Shown piece by piece: positions 1-7,109 of a DNA stretch of 47,075 bases (within the stretch, counting starts at the first letter, position 1; each line of letters opens with the position of its first letter). The notes beneath the pieces were generated by a model, which saw only the letters and a list, made by a program, of their open reading frames with translations, was not told the origin of the DNA and ran no database searches. This DNA is from Candidatus Eisenbacteria bacterium (GTDB lineage: Bacteria > Eisenbacteria > RBG-16-71-46 > JACRLI01), in the NCBI GenBank assembly GCA_016235265.1, contig JACRLI010000015.1, positions 265,300 to 312,374 on the forward strand, read 5' to 3'. The translations under genes and the position numbers were made by a program.

Positions 1-443
1 TCGCCCACCGTCAGGCTCACGCCGTCCACGCAGATGGAGCCTTTCTCCGCCACGAACCGGGCGATGGCGGCGGGCAGCTTCAGCGTGAGGCGCGTCTCGG
101 TGGGCGACGCCAGCACCTCCTCCAGCACCCCCACGCCGTCCACGTGGCCGACCACCAGGTGCCCGCCGAGCTCGGCGCCGATCCGCAGCGAACGCTCGAG
201 GTTCACGCGGGACCCGGGCCCGATCTCCCCCAGCACCGAGCGCCGGAGCGTTTCGTCCATGGAACGCACCCGGAAGGAACCCGGGCGGGAATCGGTCACG
301 GTGTGGCACACGCCCATCACGCTCACGCTGGCGCCGGGCTCCAGGGCCGGCCAGCCCGGGGTCTCGATCTCGAACCGGAGCCCGTTGTCTTCGCGCTCGG
401 CGCGGGTGACCGTGCCCAGCGCCTCCACGATCCCGGTGAACAT
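1..443 (-). CDS. ribE: Riboflavin synthase alpha subunit, N-terminal part (runs off left edge)
   Basis: Riboflavin synthase dismutates two molecules of 6,7-dimethyl-8-ribityllumazine into riboflavin and the pyrimidinedione precursor, the last step of riboflavin synthesis, in the cytoplasm. The visible 147 residues begin MFTGIVEALG, the usual N-terminus of the family, and contain the first lumazine-binding repeat with NLERSLRIG and GHLVVGHVDG. The gene continues beyond base 1, so the second repeat cannot be seen. Its ATG at 443 shares one base with the TGA of ribD (TGATG), which indicates translational coupling within an FMN-riboswitch-controlled operon. The family assignment is secure. The symbol follows the ribE/ribC naming for the alpha subunit. 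Confidence 0.95.
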   Translation of the reverse strand, partial: MFTGIVEALGTVTRAEREDNGLRFEIETPGWPALEPGASVSVMGVCHTVTDSRPGSFRVRSMDETLRRSVLGEIGPGSRVNLERSLRIGAELGGHLVVGHVDGVGVLEEVLASPTETRLTLKLPAAIARFVAEKGSICVDGVSLTVG

Positions 444-1588
444 CAGGGCACCCAGCCTTCCAGCAGGTCGGAAGGGTCGGTGAGATAGCCCGAGAACAGC
501 GCGTCGGTGCCCATCACCCGGACCTCCGGGAACATCAGGTGGCGCAGGTCGCGCATGGTGCGGATTCCCAGGTCGCCCAGCCAGCCCACGTTGCCCGCAC
601 CGAGCAGCCGCGGCGCCACCGCCACCATGACGCGGTCCACCAGCCCCGCGGCCACGAAGGCCGTGGCCACGCGCGAGCCGCCCTCCACCAGCACGCTCTG
701 CAATTGCCGCCGCGCGAGCTCGCGCAACACCCGGCGCAGGTCGAGGCCGCCGTCTCGCGCGCGCCGCACCTCCACGTGCTCCACCCCGCGGGCCAGCACC
801 GGGCGCAGCCGCGAGACCGGCACGCGCGGCCCGGTCACCCACAGCGTGCGCGCCTCGCCCGCGGCGAACACGCGCGCGGCGGGGCGCAGCACGCCGCGCG
901 TGTCCAGGACCACCCGCACCGGGCTGGGGCCGCGCACCAGGCGGGTGGTCAACTGTGGGTCGTCGGCCTCCACCGTGGCGCGGCCCACCAGGATGGCGTG
1001 CACCTCGGTGCGCAGCCGGTGGGCATAGCGCAGCGTGTGGGGCCCGCTGATGTAGCGCGAGGTGCCGTCGGCCGCGCCCAGCCGGCCGTCCAGCGTGGAG
1101 GCCACCTTCAGAGTGACGAACGGGCGGCCGCGCACGTGGCTCGAGAAGTAACCCTCGTTGAGGCGCAGGGCCCCGTCCGCGCCCGCACCCACCTCCACCA
1201 CCACGCGGCGGCGGCGCAGGAAGTCGAGCCCCCGTCCCGCGACGGCCGGGTTGGGGTCCAGCGTGGCCGCCACCACGCGCTTCACCCCGGCGCGCAGGAT
1301 GGCCTCGGTGCAGGGCGGCGTCTTGCCGTGATGGGCACACGGCTCGAGTGTGACCACCAGCGTGGAGCCGCGCGCCGCGCGCCCGGCGTCTTCCAGGGCG
1401 ACGACCTCCGCGTGCGGCCCGCCGAAGCACGCGTGCCAGCCGCGGCCCACCACTCGCCCGTCCCGGAGCACCACCGAGCCGACCATGGGGTTGGGGCGCG
1501 CCCGGGCCAGCCCGCGGCGGGCCAGGGACAGGGCCCGGTCCATCGCGGCGTTGATGTCGAGCCTCGGGGATCGTGGGGCGACGGGCAT
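443..1588 (-). CDS. ribD: Bifunctional diaminohydroxyphosphoribosylaminopyrimidine deaminase / reductase
   Basis: RibD carries out the second and third steps of riboflavin synthesis from GTP: deamination of the pyrimidine ring, then NADPH-dependent reduction of the ribose. In the 381-residue product, the N-terminal deaminase domain shows the zinc site as H59-A-E61 together with PCAHHGKTPPC at about 83-93. The C-terminal half (about 150-370) is the reductase domain, with the VEGG motif near the end. I chose the ATG at 1588 because GAGGA lies a few bases upstream. A longer reading from a TTG at 1645 would start inside the attenuator hairpin and is not credible. The gene is first after the FMN riboswitch and overlaps ribE by one base. 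Confidence 0.95.
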   Translation of the reverse strand: MPVAPRSPRLDINAAMDRALSLARRGLARARPNPMVGSVVLRDGRVVGRGWHACFGGPHAEVVALEDAGRAARGSTLVVTLEPCAHHGKTPPCTEAILRAGVKRVVAATLDPNPAVAGRGLDFLRRRRVVVEVGAGADGALRLNEGYFSSHVRGRPFVTLKVASTLDGRLGAADGTSRYISGPHTLRYAHRLRTEVHAILVGRATVEADDPQLTTRLVRGPSPVRVVLDTRGVLRPAARVFAAGEARTLWVTGPRVPVSRLRPVLARGVEHVEVRRARDGGLDLRRVLRELARRQLQSVLVEGGSRVATAFVAAGLVDRVMVAVAPRLLGAGNVGWLGDLGIRTMRDLRHLMFPEVRVMGTDALFSGYLTDPSDLLEGWVP

Positions 1589-1643
1589 GCGGTTCCTCGT
1601 GTGCGGTCCGGGGCCGCTCCGGGCCGCCGGGCGGCCGGGCAAC

Positions 1644-1673
1644 AAAAAACCCGGAGGCCGATCTTCCCCCGGG
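1644..1673 (-). terminator. Rho-independent attenuator between FMN riboswitch and ribD
   Basis: On the minus strand an 8-bp stem (CCCGGGGG pairing with CCTCCGGG, one G-T wobble) closes an 8-base loop and is followed directly by six T. It lies between the riboswitch aptamer and the ribD start. This is the position expected for an expression platform that stops transcription when FMN is bound. The hairpin is seen directly; its ligand dependence is inferred. Confidence 0.85.
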
Positions 1674-1730
1674 GAGCACAGTCCAAGGCGACCCCGCGCG
1701 ACGGGACGCCGCGCGGGCCACCGGGACCAC

Positions 1731-1880
1731 CTTCTTCCATCCAGACTTTGACTGTCGGCCCCGGAGTCGCACCGGGTCTGCGGATTCCGCCGGGACCTGC
1801 GGCTCCCCTTGAGAAAGCCACGGCCGCGGACCGCTCGCGGGCTGTACCGCCGGTGGGGAATTGCACCCCGCCCCGAAGGT
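1731..1880 (-). ncRNA. FMN riboswitch (RFN element)
   Basis: Read on the minus strand, the segment carries the conserved RFN blocks in order. These are CCTTCGGGGCGGGGTG with AATTCCCCACCGGCGGT, then AGCCCGCGAGC, a variable arm, GACCCGGTG and GACTCCGGGGCCGACAGT, and finally AAAGTCTGGATGGAAGAAGG. These match the FMN aptamer of the Rfam RFN family, which senses flavin mononucleotide. It is followed by an attenuator hairpin and then ribD and ribE, so high FMN should reduce transcription of riboflavin synthesis genes. Confidence 0.96.
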
Positions 1881-1896
1881 GATTGATTCAGACCGG

Positions 1897-1925
1897 AGGA
1901 TAGGGGCTGGCCGACAACCGGTCAA
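1897..1925 (-). promoter_or_regulatory. Sigma-70-type promoter of the riboflavin operon
   Basis: The minus strand reads TTGACC, a 17-base spacer and TATCCT. Transcription would begin around 1890, about ten bases before the FMN aptamer. Spacing and position agree well with a housekeeping promoter. Confidence 0.8.
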
Positions 1926-2005
1926 GCCGGCCCCGGCCGGGGGTGCCGGGCGTCGTGGCGGAGGGGGCCTGGGTCCGGGGCATGGGGGGTCATCCGGCGC
2001 GAAGG

Positions 2006-2034
2006 TTGCGGGGGTGTCCGGGCTGCCGTATCTT
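2006..2034 (+). promoter_or_regulatory. Sigma-70-type promoter of the subtilisin-like gene
   Basis: TTGCGG, a 17-base spacer and TATCTT predict a transcription start near 2041, about 33 bases before the ATG at 2074. Confidence 0.65.
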
Positions 2035-2073
2035 GGCCTCATTCGCGTCGCCCCGGCCCCGGGAGAGGAGTTC

Positions 2074-3198
2074 ATGCCCTTCGATCCTCAAGCTTTCGAC
2101 ACCACGCGCGGGCCCTTCGGGGACCATGTGCACGTGATCGCGCGGCTGTCGCAGGAGCTCCATGCGGCACAGTCCTGGGCGTCCTCGTTCCTGGACGCCC
2201 GCTCGCGGGTGCGGCACACGTTGCCCGGGTTCCAGTCCGTGGCGCTGCGTTGCCCCGCCGAGGCGCTTCGCGCGATCGAGGCGCGCTCCGAGGTGGTCGC
2301 GCTGCTGCCGGACGAGCGCGTGCGCGGGTTCCTGGACCACACCGTGGAACGCACCGCGGTGCCGCCGCTGTGGGAGGAAGGCCTCACCGGCAAGGACGTG
2401 CGCCTGGCCATCCTGGACACCGGCATTGACCGCGGGCATCCCGACTTCGAGGGGCGCATCACCGGGCACGAGGACTTCACCGGCCGCGGGGTGCGCGATG
2501 ATTCCGGGCACGGCACGTTCGTGGCCTCGGTGGCCGCGGGCAGCGGCGAGGCATCGCGCGGCCGGTTCCGGGGTGCGGCCCCGGCGGCCCCGCTGCTGGT
2601 GGCGCGGGTGCTGGACGCCGAGGCCCTGGGCCGCATGAGCGACGTGATGGCCGGGATGCTGTGGGCCCTCACGCGCGAGGCGCGCGTGATGTGCCTGGCG
2701 CTGGGCACCGAACGGGCGGGCCGGCCCGACGACGCCCTGGGCGCCGCGGTGGACCAGCTGACCGCCGCGGGGGTGACCGTATGCGCCGCCGCGGGGCCCG
2801 ACGCCGGTGCCGGCGAGCCCTCCCCCGCCTGCGCCGCGGGCGCGCTGCCGGTCCACGCCTGGGACCCCGTGCACCAGCCCGCCTCCGAGCCCTCGCCCGG
2901 CGGCACCGAGACGCGGCACCTGGCCGCCCCGGGGCTCGCCGTCACGGCCTCCCGCGCCTACGGCACGCAGGCCGGAAAGCCGGCCGGCGACCAGTACGTG
3001 GAAGCCTCCGGCTCCAGCGCCGCCGCCGCCCACGTGGCCGGCGTGTGCGCCCTGCTGCTGGAGGCCGTCCCGGAGGCCACCCCGACGATGCTGGCGCAGG
3101 TCCTCCGCCACAGCGCCCGCCCCATCGGCGGCGGCCGCGGCGCGGTGCATGCGATGGCGGCGCTGGCGGAACTCCGGGAGATCGCGCGCCGGCGCTGA
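2074..3198 (+). CDS. Subtilisin-like (S8) protein with altered oxyanion residue
   Basis: The 374-residue product starts at an ATG preceded by GGAGAGGAG. Residues about 17-85 resemble an inhibitor-I9-like propeptide, and about 100-370 form a peptidase S8 fold. The triad is visible: Asp115 in LAILDTGID, His146 in DSGHGTFVAS and Ser315 in GSSAAAAHVAG, where the family usually has GTSMAAPHVAG. The conserved Asn of the oxyanion hole, normally in an AAGN motif, is Pro242 here (AAAGPDAG), and the usual S-L-G substrate strand reads CLALG. No signal peptide is seen, so it should be cytoplasmic or exported by another route. The fold is clear, but activity is uncertain because of the missing Asn. It has its own promoter and converges on an HDOD gene. 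Confidence 0.85.
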   Translation: MPFDPQAFDTTRGPFGDHVHVIARLSQELHAAQSWASSFLDARSRVRHTLPGFQSVALRCPAEALRAIEARSEVVALLPDERVRGFLDHTVERTAVPPLWEEGLTGKDVRLAILDTGIDRGHPDFEGRITGHEDFTGRGVRDDSGHGTFVASVAAGSGEASRGRFRGAAPAAPLLVARVLDAEALGRMSDVMAGMLWALTREARVMCLALGTERAGRPDDALGAAVDQLTAAGVTVCAAAGPDAGAGEPSPACAAGALPVHAWDPVHQPASEPSPGGTETRHLAAPGLAVTASRAYGTQAGKPAGDQYVEASGSSAAAAHVAGVCALLLEAVPEATPTMLAQVLRHSARPIGGGRGAVHAMAALAELREIARRR

Positions 3199-3281
3199 GG
3201 CGGGGGTGGCGGCGTTTCGAGCGCGCGGAGATCCCGCGACCGCCGAACCGCCCCGGGGAACCGACGATCCGGACCAGCCAG

Positions 3282-3319
3282 GCGAAGCCCCCGCCGGGGA
3301 CTCCCGACGGGGGCTTCGC
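3282..3319. terminator. Symmetric hairpin between convergent genes
   Basis: A long hairpin has 12 bp of GCGAAGCCCCCG pairing with its complement, one mismatch, then 4 more bp closing a GACT loop. It sits between the stop of the S8 gene at 3198 and the stop of the convergent HDOD gene at 3361. No T tract follows on either strand, but the position suggests a bidirectional terminator. Confidence 0.65.
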
Positions 3320-3360
3320 TCACTCCTGGTCCCGGCGCGGCACTCCGCGCCCTTCCCTGC

Positions 3361-4347
3361 CTATCCGTGACCCACGCGCAGGTCGTCCTCGTCCTGGTCC
3401 GCATCCGGCGGCTCGGCCACCACGCCGGCGCAGAAGAGCTCCACGCCGCTGATGTCCAGGGTCTCGCCGGCCACCTCGCCCATGCGCTGCGCGGTCTTCA
3501 CGCCCTCGCCGATCGCGTCCACCAAATCCAGGGCCGATAGCCCCAGCGCGGAGAATTCGTCGTGCCATCCGGGGGCCGCACCGTTGCCGCTGGCGCCCAG
3601 CCCCAGGTTCTGCGCCAGCACGTCGGCGCACTGCACCACCTGCACCAGGAAGTCGGCCCCGCTGCCGGGCTCGTCGTGGTGACGCCCGGCCACCTCGATG
3701 AACGTGGCGGGCAGCTCCCACGCCTGCAGTGCCCAGCGCCCCATGGCCGCGTGGTCGCGCAGCCGGGGGTGCACGTCCCTGGTGAACACGCGCCGTTCGG
3801 CCTCCACCAGGGAGGTGCCGCCACTGGCGGCCCAGCGCAGGGCCTTGCCGAAAGGCTCGGGGTAGTGCTGGTCGAAGAAGTTCTTGCCGATGTCGTGCAG
3901 CAGGCCCGCGGCGAACGCGACCGGTGGGTCCTCGTGGCCCAGCGTCTCGGACAGGGCCTGCGACAGCGACGCGACCGCGAGACAGTGGACGAAGAAGCCG
4001 TGACGGTCGAAGCCCGGGGCGAAGCCGCCCTGCATGAAGTCCTGCACGGAAGTGGTGAGGGCGACGCGGCGCAGCTCGTGGAATCCGAGGTGCACCACCG
4101 CCTCACGCACCGTCTGGATGGGGTAGCCGCGCCGGTAGAACGCCGAGTTGGCGATGCGCAGCAGGCGCTGCGACAGCGCGACATCGGAGCGCACCACGCC
4201 CTCGATGTCCGCGGCGCAGGACCTGGGGTCGAGGGCGCGGCGGATCACTTCCAGCCCGGCCAGCGGCGGGGCTTTGAGGTCCGGCGCGCGGGCCGGGGCT
4301 TCGGGCAGCGTCCCGGGAACCTCCTCCGGGACCAGATCGGGGTCCAT
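3361..4347 (-). CDS. HDOD domain signalling protein
   Basis: The 328-residue product has an HDOD domain over about 25-230. Family marks include the NSAFYRRG block typical of HDOD proteins, the LLHDIGK motif and a later GRHHDEP segment. HDOD proteins are HD-fold regulators that usually lack part of the metal site and act in signalling, cell-cycle or motility control; no specific partner is visible here. The C-terminal 100 residues are acidic and unassigned. I chose the ATG at 4347 (MDPDLVPEE) because GGAGG lies just upstream; the frame stays open to 4443 but that extension is Arg/Gly-rich and unlike the family. A second HDOD gene lies at 11790. Confidence 0.85.
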   Translation of the reverse strand: MDPDLVPEEVPGTLPEAPARAPDLKAPPLAGLEVIRRALDPRSCAADIEGVVRSDVALSQRLLRIANSAFYRRGYPIQTVREAVVHLGFHELRRVALTTSVQDFMQGGFAPGFDRHGFFVHCLAVASLSQALSETLGHEDPPVAFAAGLLHDIGKNFFDQHYPEPFGKALRWAASGGTSLVEAERRVFTRDVHPRLRDHAAMGRWALQAWELPATFIEVAGRHHDEPGSGADFLVQVVQCADVLAQNLGLGASGNGAAPGWHDEFSALGLSALDLVDAIGEGVKTAQRMGEVAGETLDISGVELFCAGVVAEPPDADQDEDDLRVGHG

Positions 4348-4516
4348 CCATCGCCTCCATTGCCACCGGGCGCGCCGGCCGTGGCGCGCGGGACCGCCGC
4401 ATGGCGACCCACACAGGTTATCGGAGGGCGGGAACGGAACCATTAGATCGATGGGACCACGGCGGGTGGCGGGGCGGCGCAGGCGGACCCCGGGAAGGAA
4501 TGCGCCGTCCGCCGCC

Positions 4517-5410
4517 CTATCCCACCGTATCTTCCTCGGGACGGCTGGAGGACGCCGAAAGGTAGATGCCCAGCGCGATCAGGGGCCCGGCCACGAGCAG
4601 CGAGAGCGGGGGGCGCTCGCCGAAGCCCAGCCACGCGAAGATGGAGGCGCCCACGGGCTCCCCGGTGATGGCCACCGCCACCGGCGCCGCGGGCAGTCTT
4701 CGGAGCGCCCAGTTGAAGGTGGTGTGCCCCAGCAATTGCGGGCCGAGCCCCATGAGCAGCACTGCAAGGTAACTGCGCCCCGGCAGCCCGGTCACCTGGG
4801 CGCCGGTCAGCGCCACCGCCACCCACGCGGTCAGGGCGGCCACCGCGTAGGTCAGCCCGGCGTAGGCCGTGGTGGAGCACTCCCGCCGCACCGAGCGGCC
4901 CATCAGGAAATAGCCCGAGGCCGCCAGCCCGCCCAGCAGCGCCAGCACGTCGCCCAGCGCCCGCCGCTGCCCGGCGGCTGCCCCGCCGGCCCCGCCGGTG
5001 GCGAGGTCGGGGAGCACCAGCGCCAGCGCCGCCGCCACGGCCACCGCCAGCGCGATCCACAGCCGGCCGCTCACCCGGTCGCGGTTGAAGATCCAGCCCA
5101 GGAACGCCGTGACCACCGGGTGGAGCGTGACCAGGAACACGCTGCTGGCCACCGAAGTCAGGCCCAGGGAAGTGATCCAGAAGAGGAAGTGCGCGCCGAG
5201 GAACAGGCCCGCCAGGACGGTGCGGACGTAGTGGCGGGAACGCCAGGTCTCGAAGTGGGCGCCGGGGCCGAACAGCGCGAGCGGCAGGAGCACGGCGGCC
5301 GCCAGGCTGAGCCGGCCCGCGGCCAGGAACGGGGCGGGCGCGTCCGCCCAGCGGATCAGCGGCGCGGCGGTGGACACCGCCAGCACCCCCAGCGCCAGCC
5401 GGAGGCTCAG
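4517..5410 (-). CDS. EamA/DMT-family transporter
   Basis: A product of about 297 residues is built almost wholly of hydrophobic helices, with two EamA repeats (about 5-140 and 160-285). The second contains the GHTTFNWALRRLPA and GEPVGASIFAWLGFGE segments typical of drug/metabolite transporter-superfamily exporters. The substrate cannot be told from sequence. The start is uncertain: no ATG fits. The reading begins either at a CTG at 5410 that overlaps the TGA of the upstream membrane protein, or at a GTG at 5386; the first preserves all of the first helix. It is the third gene of the ECF sigma operon, so stress-linked export is plausible but inferred. Confidence 0.8.
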   Translation of the reverse strand: MSLRLALGVLAVSTAAPLIRWADAPAPFLAAGRLSLAAAVLLPLALFGPGAHFETWRSRHYVRTVLAGLFLGAHFLFWITSLGLTSVASSVFLVTLHPVVTAFLGWIFNRDRVSGRLWIALAVAVAAALALVLPDLATGGAGGAAAGQRRALGDVLALLGGLAASGYFLMGRSVRRECSTTAYAGLTYAVAALTAWVAVALTGAQVTGLPGRSYLAVLLMGLGPQLLGHTTFNWALRRLPAAPVAVAITGEPVGASIFAWLGFGERPPLSLLVAGPLIALGIYLSASSSRPEEDTVG

Positions 5411-5865
5411 CGACGACGGTGCGCGGATACCAGGCCTCGCAGCGGATCGGTGAACAGGTCGCGCAGCAGGTACAGCAGGATGGCCATGGCCAGCGCGAAC
5501 AGGGTCCATTGCCCCACGGAGCTCACCGCCGCCAGGCTCTGGGCCGGCGCGGACATCACCAGGGTGTAGGCGTGCAGCACGTCGGAAGCGGGCCCGGTGG
5601 ACAGCGCGCGGGCCGGGGCGTCGCCCATCAGTTTCCATCCCACGGCCACACCCGCCAGGGCCACCACCGCGGCGACGCCCGTGATCACCGCGCGGCGCAC
5701 CTGGGAGCGACGGTAGCGGCGGAGCTCCTCGAGCCGGATCCTCGCGCGCACGCGTTCGATCAGCATCGGCGCGGGCGGCATCTCCGGCTCGCCGAGGCAC
5801 TCCTCCACCAGGCGCGAGAAGCGCACCTTGGATTCGAAGTCCGGCGCGGGGATTTCCGGGCTCAC
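5407..5865 (-). CDS. Two-helix membrane protein paired with ECF sigma factor (candidate anti-sigma factor)
   Basis: The 152-residue product begins at a GTG overlapping the sigma gene's stop by four bases (GTGA), so the two should be translated together. Residues 1-60 are charged and helical with an Arg-rich stretch. Two hydrophobic segments follow, at about 60-82 (AVITGVAAVVALAGVAVGW) and 118-138 (WTLFALAMAILLYLLRDLF). I see no zinc-binding HxxxCxxC anti-sigma motif. The anti-sigma role rests on gene order and topology only: a cytoplasmic N-terminal domain followed by membrane anchors, downstream of an ECF factor. The actual function is unassigned. Confidence 0.75.
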   Translation of the reverse strand: MSPEIPAPDFESKVRFSRLVEECLGEPEMPPAPMLIERVRARIRLEELRRYRRSQVRRAVITGVAAVVALAGVAVGWKLMGDAPARALSTGPASDVLHAYTLVMSAPAQSLAAVSSVGQWTLFALAMAILLYLLRDLFTDPLRGLVSAHRRR

Positions 5866-6521
5866 GAGGGTCGGGCTCCTTCCTTGTCGAGCAGCCGGTA
5901 GAGTTCCTGCCGGCCGCGGAACAGGTACACCTTGGCGGTGGACTCGGGCACTCCCATCACGCCCGCCACCTCCGCCAGGGACAACTCCTTGAGATAGTGC
6001 AGCGCCACCGCGTCGCGGTGCTGCGGACGAATGCGCGCCAGCGCCCACTCCACCGCCGCCCGCAGCGCCTGCGCCTCGGCGGGATCCCCCGGGGCGACCG
6101 GCTCGGGCGCCGAGTCCAGGTCCACCGCCCGGTCCGCGGGCCGGGCCGACTGGCGCCTCATGCCCTGGGCGGTGCGGTAGGCGATGCCGAAGAGCCAGGT
6201 GGAGAACCGGGACTCGAACCGGAATTTCGGGAGCCCCTGGATCATCCGGAAGAACGTCTCCTGCGCCAGGTCCTCCGCCGTGTCCGGCCCCAGCATGCGC
6301 ATTCCCAGCACCCGGATGGGCCGCTCGAAGCGCAGGATCAGGCGCTCCAGCGAAGCCTCGTCGCCGCCCTGGGCCTGCCGGGCCCACGCGTCCACCTGGG
6401 CGTCGTCGCGCGCCGGTGGCGCCTGCGGCGGGGATGGTTCCCCCTCAGCCGGGTATGTGCCCCCGACGGGGGGCGAGGTTACAAGATTCGCTTCCGTTTC
6501 TTTTCCTGTAACCATTGGCAT
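5862..6521 (-). CDS. ECF-family RNA polymerase sigma factor
   Basis: A 219-residue sigma-70 factor of the extracytoplasmic-function group has region 2 at about 45-110 (DTAEDLAQETFFRMIQGL and FSTWLFGIAYR). Region 4 is at about 155-210 (RDAVALHYLKELSLAEVAGVMGVPESTAKVYLFRGRQEL). Such factors redirect RNA polymerase to stress or envelope regulons. The first 40 or so residues form a Pro-rich tail not usual in the family, so the true start is uncertain. I chose the ATG at 6521 with AGGTGG upstream; a GTG at 6533, an ATG at 6515 and an internal GTG at about 6395 are alternatives. It overlaps its candidate regulator by four bases and is divergent from the gene at 6631. Confidence 0.9.
   Translation of the reverse strand: MPMVTGKETEANLVTSPPVGGTYPAEGEPSPPQAPPARDDAQVDAWARQAQGGDEASLERLILRFERPIRVLGMRMLGPDTAEDLAQETFFRMIQGLPKFRFESRFSTWLFGIAYRTAQGMRRQSARPADRAVDLDSAPEPVAPGDPAEAQALRAAVEWALARIRPQHRDAVALHYLKELSLAEVAGVMGVPESTAKVYLFRGRQELYRLLDKEGARPS
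6477..6513. repeat. Inverted repeat GGTTACA-N23-TGTAACC at the ECF sigma gene start
   Basis: Two perfect 7-base inverted arms lie at 6477-6483 and 6507-6513. The 23 bases between them are AT-richer than the surroundings (CTTCCGTTTCTTTTCC). The repeat falls across the first codons of the sigma gene and 118 bases upstream of the divergent DUF6249-like gene. GTAAC-type boxes are known as -35 elements for some ECF factors, but no matching -10 was found at 16-17 bases, so operator or autoregulatory function is unproven. Confidence 0.5.
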
Positions 6522-6630
6522 GTCCGGCGCCACCTACGCTCTGAACGCGGGGTCCGGAGACGCCGGGCCCGCCAGCCAGGACAACGGCGGGCCGGACTCG
6601 GCCGGCCCTGCATCGTGGAGGCCCCACGCC

Positions 6631-7089
6631 ATGTTCACAATTGACGCAGGCACCATCGGCGCATTCATTCCCATCGTGGCTTTCGCCATCCCCATCGTCG
6701 CGATCGTCGGCGGCATCGCCACCAAGATCGCCAAGACCATGGCCCGCGCCCGGATCGAAGAGCAGCTCATCCAGGAACGGATCAAGTGCATCGAACGCGG
6801 CATCACGCCGCCACCCATCGCCCCCGGGCTGGCCACGGCCGGGTTCGACCCCGACGAGGACGCCCCCCGCATCCAGGACCCGAACCTCTATCACCAGAAC
6901 CGGGTATTCGGCCTGCGCCTGGGCGGTGCGATCACCATGGCGGTGGCCATGGCGGTCGGCTTCGGCCTGGCGTACAGCGAGCACGACACGGCGTGGGTGT
7001 GGATGACGATCCCCGCCGCGGTCGGCATGTGCCTGATCATCGCCTCGTTCTTCGTGCCGGGACGCCCGGCAACCGGCCCGCGGCCGTAG
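6631..7089 (+). CDS. DUF6249-like small membrane protein
   Basis: The 152-residue protein starts at an ATG with GGAGG ten bases upstream. It has an N-terminal hydrophobic segment (about 9-30, AFIPIVAFAIPIVAIVGG) and a cytoplasmic basic helix with the ERIKCIERGITPPP pattern, which recalls DUF6249 proteins (RxxxIExGxxPP). A charged linker follows, then a helical hairpin at about 95-143. Its function is unknown. It is divergent from the ECF sigma operon, and the inverted repeat at 6477-6513 lies in the shared upstream region, so co-regulation by the sigma factor is plausible but not shown. Confidence 0.75.
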   Translation: MFTIDAGTIGAFIPIVAFAIPIVAIVGGIATKIAKTMARARIEEQLIQERIKCIERGITPPPIAPGLATAGFDPDEDAPRIQDPNLYHQNRVFGLRLGGAITMAVAMAVGFGLAYSEHDTAWVWMTIPAAVGMCLIIASFFVPGRPATGPRP

Positions 7090-7109
7090 CGCCTCCACGG
7101 GCCGACCGG

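Noticed and set aside
1589..1645. Upstream TTG start for ribD
   Set aside because: It would begin inside the attenuator stem, and the ATG at 1588 has a good ribosome site.
4444..5060. Alternative minus-strand frame over the EamA gene
   Set aside because: It is a frame shadow; the EamA frame has clear membrane helices and family motifs.
6507..6540. ECF-type promoter for the DUF6249-like gene using TGTAACC as -35
   Set aside because: No matching -10 is found at 16-17 bases; the nearest similar block (CTACGCT) is about 20 bases away.
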